From: an uncultured Lachnospiraceae bacterium
GTDB lineage: Bacteria; Bacillota; Clostridia; Lachnospirales; Lachnospiraceae
Direction of reading: 5' to 3'
Assembly (NCBI GenBank): GCA_947178465.1
Contig: CAMWYL010000095.1
Location: 1 to 9,756 of the forward strand
DNA: 9,756 bases
Shown here: piece by piece, positions 1 through 5,916 of the stretch
How the letters are laid out: each line of letters opens with the position of its first letter
Numbering within the stretch: position 1 is the stretch's first letter
Program-made: the position numbers and the translations under genes
Notes under the pieces: model-generated
Told to the model about the DNA's origin: nothing
The model's input: only the letters and a program-made list of their open reading frames with translations
The model's database searches: none

Positions 1-1370
1 CGGGCTGTAAGCTTGCGGTGGTGGATGCGACAGGCAAGGTGCTGGATACCAAGGTGATTTATCCGACTGCGCCCCAGAACAAGGTGGAGGAGTCCAAGAA
101 GGAGCTGAAAAAGCTGATTGGCAAATATCATGTCAGCCTGATTTCCGTCGGAAACGGTACGGCGTCACGCGAATCGGAGCAGGTTATCGTGGAGCTGATC
201 AAGGAGCTGGATACGCCGGTACAGTATGTTATCGTCAACGAGGCGGGTGCTTCCGTGTATTCCGCAAGTAAGCTTGCGACAGAGGAATTCCCGAACTTTG
301 ACGTAGGGCAGAGAAGCGCGGCGTCTATTGCAAGACGGCTGCAGGACCCCTTGGCGGAGCTTGTCAAGATTGACCCGAAATCCATAGGTGTCGGGCAGTA
401 CCAGCATGACATGAATCAGAAAAAGCTCAGCGACGCGTTAAACGGCGTGGTGGAGGATTCGGTAAATAAAGTAGGCGTGGATTTGAACACCGCGTCGGCT
501 TCGTTATTGGAATATATTTCCGGTATCAATAAGACAATCGCCAAGAATATTGTGGATTACCGTGAGACGAACGGGCGCTTTACCAATCGGAAACAGCTCT
601 TGCAGGTGGCAAAGCTGGGGCCGAAGGCGTATGAGCAGTGTGCAGGCTTTATGCGCATTTTGGACGGAGACAATCCGCTGGATGCGACGAGTGTGCATCC
701 CGAATCCTATGACGCGGCGTTGAAGCTCCTGGAGAAGCTTAAGCTCTCGATGGAGGATTTGAAGGAAATACAGAAAAAGGCAGCCGCTTCCACCGGAAAG
801 GCACAGGCGGAGAAGCCCAATAAAAATAAGAAGAATAATAAGCAGAATGTGGTCATCAGAAATACCAATACCGCGATGGGGAAAGCGCTTGCGGCGGCAA
901 TGGGCGGCGCTGTCCTTGCACCGGAGCAGGAAAAGTCTGACAATGCAAAGCGGGTACAGGGTACACCGACAGGCGGACTGGAAAAGCGTGTGACAGATAA
1001 GAAAAAAATGGCGGAAGAGCTGGGAATCGGTGAGATTACGCTGACGGATATTCTGAAAGAGCTTGAGAAGCCGGCACGAGACCCGCGTCAGGACATGCCC
1101 GCGCCCATCCTGCGCAGTGATGTTCTCGACATGAAGGACTTAAAGCCCGGAATGATCTTGAAGGGAACGGTACGCAATGTAATCGACTTTGGTGTGTTTG
1201 TCGATATCGGTGTGCATCAGGACGGATTGGTGCACATTTCGCAGATTACGAACCGGTTTATCAAGCATCCGCTGGAGGCTGTCAGTGTCGGTGATATTGT
1301 GGATGTGAAGGTTCTGGATGTGGATTTGTCCAAGAAACGGATTTCCCTGACAATGAAATCAGACAAATAG
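1..1370 (+). CDS. tex: Tex-type transcription accessory protein, 3' part (5' end outside window)
   Basis: This is the C-terminal part of a Tex protein; the open frame runs off the left edge (reading G-C-K-L-A-V-V-D from base 3), so the GTG at 18 is an internal Val, not a start. Tex binds nucleic acid through its S1 domain and affects transcription and stress fitness in the cytoplasm. Taking the codon at 18 as residue 1, the visible part has the end of the YqgF/RNase H-like domain (to about 122, with SVGNGTASRE and VNEAGASVYSAS), a helix-hairpin-helix domain starting at VGVDLNTAS (152-215), the HPESY segment (227-231), the TLTDILKELEKPARDPR segment (341-357), and a C-terminal S1 domain (376-447, GVFVDIGVHQDGLVHIS). 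Residues 255-330 are an unusual Lys/Asn/Ala-rich stretch roughly 75 residues longer than I expect here. The family assignment is firm. Regulation cannot be seen because the 5' end is missing. Confidence 0.96.
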   Translation, partial: GCKLAVVDATGKVLDTKVIYPTAPQNKVEESKKELKKLIGKYHVSLISVGNGTASRESEQVIVELIKELDTPVQYVIVNEAGASVYSASKLATEEFPNFDVGQRSAASIARRLQDPLAELVKIDPKSIGVGQYQHDMNQKKLSDALNGVVEDSVNKVGVDLNTASASLLEYISGINKTIAKNIVDYRETNGRFTNRKQLLQVAKLGPKAYEQCAGFMRILDGDNPLDATSVHPESYDAALKLLEKLKLSMEDLKEIQKKAAASTGKAQAEKPNKNKKNNKQNVVIRNTNTAMGKALAAAMGGAVLAPEQEKSDNAKRVQGTPTGGLEKRVTDKKKMAEELGIGEITLTDILKELEKPARDPRQDMPAPILRSDVLDMKDLKPGMILKGTVRNVIDFGVFVDIGVHQDGLVHISQITNRFIKHPLEAVSVGDIVDVKVLDVDLSKKRISLTMKSDK

Positions 1371-1384
1371 TGAACGTAAATGTG

Positions 1385-1422
1385 ACGGACTTGGTTATTC
1401 CACCAAGTCCGTTGTGTATTTT
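1385..1422 (+). terminator. Rho-independent terminator of tex, inside the convergent gene's 3' end
   Basis: A perfect 10-bp stem pairs 1385-1394 (ACGGACTTGG) with 1403-1412 (CCAAGTCCGT); one more T-A pair (1395/1402) leaves a 6-nt loop. On the + strand it is followed by a T-rich stretch (TGTGTATTTT), 14 bp after the tex stop codon. On the - strand the tract after the stem is only weakly T-rich, so leftward termination is less certain. The stop codon of the leftward gene (1395-1397) lies in the loop region. Confidence 0.65.
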
Positions 1423-2849
1423 CCGCCTCCATGCGCAGTGATTGTAAGCGGTTGCAGCGAATACTCCGTGACCCTGTACCCGTCCGGTGTGAGGGAGACG
1501 GTAAAGCTTGCCATGCCGCCCTTGATGCAGGATTGTTCGTTCTGTGCGCTGATAAAGTTTCCAATCGAATAATAAATCAGCATTTCATGTCCGTCCTCGT
1601 CCGTGAGGAGTTCATAGGGCTGTAATGTATGCGGATGGGTACCGACGACCACATCCGCTTTGCTGTCCAGAAATATCTGTGCCCATGTCTTCTGAAAGTC
1701 GTCCGGCTGCGCGGCGTATTCCGTACCCCAGTGGACAAAAAGAATCACAAAATCGGCATCGGCTCTTGCCTTGGCAATGTCGGCGCGCACCTTGGCTTCA
1801 TCCGTCAGGAGGTGAACCATATACGGAGTTTCCTCGGGAAGCTTCATGCCGTTTGTTCCATAGGTGTAGTTGAGGAGCGCAAAGCGGATTCCGTTTCGAA
1901 CAAGAATCCGATAAGGACAGTCGTCCGGTTCCTCCGCGGATTGGATACCAAGGCACAGCACATCATGCGAAGCAAAAAATTCTTTGGTGAAATGAACGCC
2001 GTCTGCACCCAAATCCAGCGCATGATTGGTCGCGCAGGTAACGACATCAAAGCCCGCGTCCGCAATCGCCTGCCCCACATTGACGGGCGTGGCAAAGCGC
2101 GGATAGCCGCTGTATTGGAGCGGATTGTCCGTGAGCGGCGTTTCCTGATTGAGCACGGCAACGTCCGTCTGTCGGAGAATATCGCGGAAGTTCTCAAATA
2201 AAAAACAAAAGTCCTCGTCATGGTGCAGCCCGTAACGGTAGATGGGTTCGTGAATCAGATTATCGCCGAATACGGTGAAGGTAATGTCAGTATCCTCTCC
2301 GGTAAAGCCCCACGAATTCCATATCCAGCTGCTCAGTGTGCCGTCCGGCGCAGTCAGGAGAAGACGCCGGGTGGGGATTGCGGACCGTTTAGCGACGGAC
2401 ATATGGGCTACATCCAAGCCGATATAGGAGGACATCCACTTAGGACGAAGCGCCTCCCCCGTGTATTCATAGACGAAAATATGCTGCGACCATTTGCGCT
2501 CATCCTTTTCCACCCAGAAGGGGCGGTGTGTTCCGTACCGACCGATTTTCCAGCAGAGCAGTATCAGCTCCTCCGTGGAATCATCATCAATATCAACCGA
2601 CAGGATATCCTGAACAAGGACCTGTTCCGGTGAATGCCAGATGGGCGAAGCCTCGTACAGAACCGTAACATGTTTGTTTTTTAGTTGTATTTCGTATGTG
2701 CCGGACTCTGCGGAGAGCGTCTTGTTGCCCCAATCAATCCAACGCGGCAGGAAGCTGCCGTTGCTCCACAGCAGATACAAAACGGCGCCGGCACCTGCCA
2801 ACGCCATTATGCTTAGCAATACTCTTTTGGTGAGCTTCGTCTTATTCAT
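1395..2849 (-). CDS. CapA-family (PGA_cap) metallophosphatase-fold protein, membrane anchored
   Basis: A 484-residue protein of the CapA/poly-gamma-glutamate capsule family (PGA_cap, calcineurin-like metallophosphatase fold). Residues 9-28 form one hydrophobic membrane segment after a basic N-terminus, so the body is predicted outside the membrane. Residues 75-180 are an extra domain with an FG-GAP/EF-like D-I-D-D-D-S-T-E-E-L motif (86-95). The core from about 188 keeps the family's metal-binding motifs: FGDN (Asp196), LNQET (Glu236), ATNHALDLG (Asn275, His276), HWGTE (His373) and GTHPHTLQP (His405, His407). The ATG at 2849 is preferred over the longer frame from 2918: it directly precedes the basic/TM N-terminus, has an AGG 8 nt upstream, and leaves an 8-bp overlap with the upstream gene, suggesting translational coupling. 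No other capsule genes (capB/capC type) are nearby, so a role in poly-gamma-glutamate itself is not supported. Substrate unknown. Confidence 0.9.
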   Translation of the reverse strand: MNKTKLTKRVLLSIMALAGAGAVLYLLWSNGSFLPRWIDWGNKTLSAESGTYEIQLKNKHVTVLYEASPIWHSPEQVLVQDILSVDIDDDSTEELILLCWKIGRYGTHRPFWVEKDERKWSQHIFVYEYTGEALRPKWMSSYIGLDVAHMSVAKRSAIPTRRLLLTAPDGTLSSWIWNSWGFTGEDTDITFTVFGDNLIHEPIYRYGLHHDEDFCFLFENFRDILRQTDVAVLNQETPLTDNPLQYSGYPRFATPVNVGQAIADAGFDVVTCATNHALDLGADGVHFTKEFFASHDVLCLGIQSAEEPDDCPYRILVRNGIRFALLNYTYGTNGMKLPEETPYMVHLLTDEAKVRADIAKARADADFVILFVHWGTEYAAQPDDFQKTWAQIFLDSKADVVVGTHPHTLQPYELLTDEDGHEMLIYYSIGNFISAQNEQSCIKGGMASFTVSLTPDGYRVTEYSLQPLTITAHGGGKYTTDLVE

Positions 2850-5067
2850 TTTCGGACCTGTAGCTTGTTGTCCATTCCGGCCGGTCGATGGGCCTGTCCC
2901 AACGGTAGTTTCCTTCATCGTCAGGCGATATCCCCATCAGCCGCCGCCATTTTTGGTCTGTCATCCGGTCCGTCATGGGCCATGGGAACTGATAGAAGGA
3001 ATAGACGCTTCCCGTTGCGATTCTCAGGGTTCCGTCAACCTTGACCACTACATAGATGGTGGCGGGATTGAGGGTTGCCGCCTCCAATACCGTGCCGTCA
3101 GGGTCGGTCGCGATGTCCACGACAAGCGCCGCCGGGAATTCCTGGCTGGATATGGATTCTCCTTCGTTTTTGACGGCTTCGTACCAGAAGTGTTCAATAT
3201 TTCCGCCGTAATCCTTAATGAACTCGTACTCGTCATCCGTTAAGACCTCGTCCCGAAGCTCCTTTTGGGAAATGGTCAGTAATTGGCCGGCGATATGGGA
3301 AAGGCGCGACAGATTTTCTTCATCGGCGGGACTGAGCATCCCATAGGCTTTCAGTCCCTGTGCCGTCAGGTCGGTAAGGTTGACAAACCGCGCGTATATA
3401 AGCGGCTCGGGCTGCACATAGCCCCTGTAATCAGGCTCCTCATCATATCCGCCGCCCATCTCCGCGACAGGCTGTTTGGAATAGAGAATCGTGTCGTGCT
3501 TAAGCTCCGTAAAGCTGCCGGCAAAGCATTCCAAATCCTTCTTGAGCCATTCCTCGTTCTGCATGAACATCGGATAGCCTTCGCCCTTTTCAGTCAGCAG
3601 GGGACGGAGCGTGTTCAGCCAATTTGCGTACAGGCTCGCCGACCAGAGTGTTTCGTTCTCCTCGAAAAGCGCCTCCCGAAGCAGGTTCATGTTCGCCGTA
3701 TAGCCGGCATAGCCGGTAGCGCCGCTTTCCTCCAGAATGCGCAGTGCGGTATCGCTGCCGAGTGCGGCGGGTACGTCAAGCACATCCGGAAGCATCCGGG
3801 GTTCGCCGGTGCTGTTTGCGCCTACGCGGCTGTAAATCAGGTTCTGCATAATCGCGGCGTCAATGGTAAAACGTTGCCCCATAAATCGGAATCCCGGAAT
3901 GACGTTTGATTCGCCGTCATTAATAGGCATGGAATTAATCTGAGGTATGGCAAGCGTTGCTGTCGCGGTATGAAAACGGTCAAAGGCATCGGCATTGCCG
4001 ATTAATCCGGCAGTGGTGATATCCTCGCCGTAGGTCTCAAGAATCAGGGGGGCGTATTCGCTCACACCCAAGTCGTCGCTCGCGCCTGCAAAGAATGAGG
4101 TCACGGCATAGATTCTCTCCCATAAGCTGTAGGACTTGACATCATCGCAGAGCGCTTTTGCCATCAGAAGCGCGCTTCTGTCCAAATCCACGTCATCCTG
4201 CGTGAAATGCATTCTGCCATACCACATCATTGCGCGGAAATACGGCTCCAGCCGTGAGTCGCCGTCATAATAGCCACGTGGCTTGTACTGTGTATAGTCC
4301 TCATTTTCGCCGGTTATTTTGGATTCAAAAATCCCCTCCGCATGCCGGATGTTGTCAAGTTCATAGGAAACAGCCTCGGCGACCTCCGCGTCAACGGGCG
4401 TGCTGTCGTCCAACAGCTTTGCGCCTACCGTGAAGAAGGCGACATTGCGCTTTGCGGCGGCTTCCCACTCGCTGCCCTTGAGCTGCCGATATTGCTCGAG
4501 GCTGTTGTCAAGCATCTGTCTGCTCAGCTGCGTGAGGTTGGCGGACAGGTAATCCCGCTCGATATTTTTCAGCAGATAGCTGAAATACAGATGGTAGGTG
4601 TGCATCAGGGAATCAACCGTTATGAAGCTTGGTACCGTGTTATAGCGGTTGTTCTCATAAATCTCAAAGAATTCCCGCCCTGAATCTCCACCAACGAAAA
4701 AGCTGTTCCGGTACAGCTTTTCAATCATGTCGTCCGAAAAATAGAACTGCCACAGGTTGTCGATGTTGCTGAGATTTTTATTGACCGTATAAGGCGCGAC
4801 ATTGGGAACAACGGCAATCTCGTTATTCTTTACGGTGCCTGTTACCAGAAACGGTCGTTCGCCCGCATAAGGCTGAGAAACGGTCTGCGTTATTTCCACG
4901 GTTAAATCGGCAGCCGGTTCGCTTGGCGACTCGGTAGCCGGCGTTATCTGCGGCTCTTCGGTTCCGGTGCTTTCCGGAGTCCCCTCCGGCTGCTTTTGTG
5001 CGGCGCATGCGCTTAACATACTGACTGCCAGCGCCAGTGCGATAATCGCCCTTGCTTTTCTTTTCAT
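2842..5067 (-). CDS. DUF3160-family lipoprotein
   Basis: A 741-residue predicted lipoprotein of the uncharacterised DUF3160 family, recognised from stretches such as SFFVGGDSGREFFEIYE, PSFITVDSLMHTYHLYFSYL and FRFMGQRFTIDAAIMQNL. The N-terminus is a lipoprotein signal (basic start, hydrophobic 7-18, lipobox LSAC with Cys21), followed by a Pro/Thr/Ser/Glu-rich linker (22-55) that would hold the body away from the membrane. The length is typical of the family as I know it. The start at 5067 is chosen over the longer frame from 5169 because it has a strong GGGAGGA site with 6-nt spacing (5074-5080) and begins the signal peptide; a longer start would bury the signal. It is the first gene of a leftward pair and its stop overlaps the ATG of the CapA-like gene. 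Function is unknown; the coupling suggests that both act at the cell surface. Confidence 0.9.
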   Translation of the reverse strand: MKRKARAIIALALAVSMLSACAAQKQPEGTPESTGTEEPQITPATESPSEPAADLTVEITQTVSQPYAGERPFLVTGTVKNNEIAVVPNVAPYTVNKNLSNIDNLWQFYFSDDMIEKLYRNSFFVGGDSGREFFEIYENNRYNTVPSFITVDSLMHTYHLYFSYLLKNIERDYLSANLTQLSRQMLDNSLEQYRQLKGSEWEAAAKRNVAFFTVGAKLLDDSTPVDAEVAEAVSYELDNIRHAEGIFESKITGENEDYTQYKPRGYYDGDSRLEPYFRAMMWYGRMHFTQDDVDLDRSALLMAKALCDDVKSYSLWERIYAVTSFFAGASDDLGVSEYAPLILETYGEDITTAGLIGNADAFDRFHTATATLAIPQINSMPINDGESNVIPGFRFMGQRFTIDAAIMQNLIYSRVGANSTGEPRMLPDVLDVPAALGSDTALRILEESGATGYAGYTANMNLLREALFEENETLWSASLYANWLNTLRPLLTEKGEGYPMFMQNEEWLKKDLECFAGSFTELKHDTILYSKQPVAEMGGGYDEEPDYRGYVQPEPLIYARFVNLTDLTAQGLKAYGMLSPADEENLSRLSHIAGQLLTISQKELRDEVLTDDEYEFIKDYGGNIEHFWYEAVKNEGESISSQEFPAALVVDIATDPDGTVLEAATLNPATIYVVVKVDGTLRIATGSVYSFYQFPWPMTDRMTDQKWRRLMGISPDDEGNYRWDRPIDRPEWTTSYRSENE

Positions 5068-5159
5068 AATAAATCCTCCCTTCAGGAATGATGTGGATAC
5101 AATTGACAAATATACATGCCACCGTCTGCTTCGACGCATGGTGAGCCCGTCAGAGTTAT

Positions 5160-5189
5160 ATAATATCATATGTTTTTCTTTTTAATCAA
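5160..5189 (-). promoter_or_regulatory. Sigma-A-type promoter for the DUF3160-capA unit
   Basis: On the - strand there is a -35 TTGATT (5184-5189), an 18-bp spacer and a -10 TATTAT (5160-5165). This predicts a start near 5153 and a leader of about 85 nt before the ATG at 5067. The match to consensus is good, but no experimental support can be inferred from sequence. The -10 abuts an ATATCA motif (+ strand 5163-5168) that recurs near the divergent promoter. Confidence 0.55.
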
Positions 5190-5224
5190 GAGTTGCTCTA
5201 TTTGTCCGGTAAGCAGCTCATCCA

Positions 5225-5246
5225 TGATATTAAAAGCATTATATCA
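5225..5246. promoter_or_regulatory. Candidate operator: TGATAT-N10-ATATCA inverted repeat
   Basis: A perfect 6-bp inverted repeat (5225-5230 and 5241-5246) whose right arm overlaps the weak -35 of the dfx promoter. The arm-to-arm geometry (one helical turn and a half, centre to centre 16 bp) fits a dimeric regulator. A third copy of the same hexamer lies at 5163-5168 over the leftward -10. The regulator is not identifiable from the window; the sequence is AT-rich, so chance is possible. Confidence 0.35.
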
Positions 5247-5271
5247 CAGGAGCCGGAAGTTGTGTTATAAT
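5243..5271 (+). promoter_or_regulatory. Extended -10 promoter driving dfx
   Basis: A consensus TATAAT (5266-5271) preceded by TGT gives an extended -10 (TGnTATAAT). At 17-bp spacing the -35 is ATCACA (5243-5248), four of six matches to TTGACA. Transcription would start near 5278, leaving a leader of about 170 nt before dfx. The -10 is embedded in TTATAAT, identical to one PerR half-site, but the second half-site is poor. Confidence 0.6.
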
Positions 5272-5292
5272 ATTTTACGACATGGCTCCTGT
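5246..5292. repeat. 9-bp inverted repeat bracketing the dfx promoter core
   Basis: ACAGGAGCC (5246-5254) and its exact reverse complement GGCTCCTGT (5284-5292) flank a 29-bp centre that contains the -10 and the predicted start site. Centre-to-centre distance is 38 bp. It is GC-richer than the surrounding AT-rich DNA, so it stands out. It could be a paired operator or the stem of a hairpin in any read-through transcript from upstream. Confidence 0.5.
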
Positions 5293-5311
5293 CCGCAGCG
5301 GAGGGGCATAA

Positions 5312-5365
5312 ATGCCCAATATATGGGAATACTCATACCATGACAGGTGTGAAGGAAATCATTAA
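5312..5365 (+). CDS. Possible 17-residue leader peptide upstream of dfx
   Basis: An ATG at 5312 follows a strong GGAGGGG ribosome site (5300-5306) with 5-nt spacing and encodes MPNIWEYSYHDRCEGNH before a TAA at 5363-5365. The frame is too short to judge by composition. Part of its ribosome site and its start codon form the two arms of a perfect palindrome (GGGCAT at 5304-5309, ATGCCC at 5312-5317), so initiation could be hindered by structure. It overlaps a second tiny frame that begins at 5340. It could be a regulatory leader, a remnant of a decayed gene, or a chance frame. Confidence 0.25.
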   Translation: MPNIWEYSYHDRCEGNH

Positions 5366-5429
5366 GACCAAAAAGGTTTCGCTGAGTGATTTCAGGCTTC
5401 GCAATATAAGAGTTTTTATGCCTGCATAA
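5340..5429 (+). CDS. Possible 29-residue peptide upstream of dfx
   Basis: ATG at 5340, TAA at 5427-5429, ending 22 bp before the dfx start. The peptide begins MTGVKEIIKTKKVSLSDFRL and ends NIRVFMPA: basic, with an ordinary amino-acid mix that looks more coding-like than random. The ribosome site is weak (GGGA about 11 nt upstream), so it would need coupling to the preceding 17-residue frame, which overlaps it in another phase. No homologue is recognised. The two frames may also be pieces of one small gene broken by a frameshift. Confidence 0.25.
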   Translation: MTGVKEIIKTKKVSLSDFRLRNIRVFMPA

Positions 5430-5451
5430 GCAGCGCGGAAAGGATGAGAAA

Positions 5452-5835
5452 ATGGAGCAGAAATTTTATATTTGTGAGCATTGCGGAAACATTATCACGA
5501 TGGTTAAGAACGCCGGCGTGCCGACGTTGTGCTGTGGGGAGCAGATGAAGGAGCTTATTCCCGGGACAACCGAGGCTGCGGTGGAGAAGCATATTCCCGT
5601 GTATAAGGTGGAGGGAAATCTGGTGACGGTCAGTGTGGGGTCTGTCGAACATCCCATGCAGGAGGAGCACTCCATTGAATGGGTATCCCTGCAGACGAAG
5701 CAGGGAAGCCAATGTAAGGCGCTGCGCGCGGGAGAGAAGCCGGAGGTGTGCTTTGCTCTTTGCGACGGCGATTCGGTTGAGGCGGTATATGCCTATTGTA
5801 ATCTGCATGGATTGTGGAAGGCGGATGCTTCTTAG
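5452..5835 (+). CDS. dfx: Desulfoferrodoxin (two-iron superoxide reductase)
   Basis: A 127-residue class I superoxide reductase. It reduces superoxide to hydrogen peroxide without making oxygen, taking electrons from rubredoxin-like donors in the cytoplasm of anaerobes. The N-terminal desulforedoxin domain has the FeS4 ligands Cys8, Cys11, Cys27 and Cys28 (C-x2-C-x15-C-C). The C-terminal domain has the active-site Fe ligands His47, His67, His73, Cys116 and His119, together with the Glu45-Lys46 pair of the E-K-H motif, so all catalytic residues are present. The length matches the family. The ATG at 5452 has an AAAGGA site about 8 nt upstream and gives the canonical N-terminus. It is first in the rightward cluster, behind an extended -10 promoter and a long leader. 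No rubredoxin or rubrerythrin gene is adjacent. Extra cysteines (88, 100, 104) are not known ligands. Confidence 0.96.
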   Translation: MEQKFYICEHCGNIITMVKNAGVPTLCCGEQMKELIPGTTEAAVEKHIPVYKVEGNLVTVSVGSVEHPMQEEHSIEWVSLQTKQGSQCKALRAGEKPEVCFALCDGDSVEAVYAYCNLHGLWKADAS

Positions 5836-5916
5836 GACTTGAGACAGCGGGCAGAAGAGAAGCCGCAGTGCGGAGATATATTGATATGCGTGCTGAAGCA
5901 CACAAGGGAGATAAGG

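Larger units (their letters stand above)
5068..5451. other. Divergent intergenic control region (384 bp)
   Basis: This gap separates the leftward DUF3160-capA pair from the rightward dfx cluster. It holds an outward promoter on each strand, an AT-rich inverted repeat (5225-5246), a 9-bp inverted repeat bracketing the dfx -10 (5246-5292), and a leader of about 170 nt before dfx containing a small palindrome and two overlapping tiny reading frames. The leftward leader (about 5153 to 5068) carries no convincing structure apart from the DUF3160 ribosome site. Confidence 0.7.

Noticed and set aside
1629..2201. Open frame (190 codons) on the + strand opposite the CapA-like gene
   Set aside because: Shadow of a gene with all family motifs; no ribosome site and no recognisable product.
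2850..2918. Longer N-terminus for the CapA-like protein (start at 2918)
   Set aside because: It would add 23 residues before the signal/TM segment and give a 77-bp overlap; ATG 2849 fits coupling and topology better.
3283..3909. Open frame (208 codons) on the + strand opposite the DUF3160 gene
   Set aside because: Shadow within a conserved family gene; the composition looks non-coding.
5068..5169. Longer N-terminus for the DUF3160 protein (start at 5169)
   Set aside because: It would place 34 residues before a clear lipoprotein signal, run through the strong ribosome site, and start upstream of the predicted transcript start.
5416..5901. Open frame (161 codons) on the - strand opposite dfx
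   Set aside because: dfx is certain from its complete iron-ligand set; the reverse frame has no domain or start signal.
5865..5901. Small hairpins (CCGC-AGT-GCGG; GTGCT-GA-AGCAC) between dfx and the M15 gene as a terminator
   Set aside because: Stems of 4-5 bp with no following T-run; not enough to end transcription.
5839..5916. TTG start for the M15 lipoprotein
   Set aside because: No good ribosome site, and the extra residues would precede the signal peptide; ATG 5917 has GGGAG at the right spacing.
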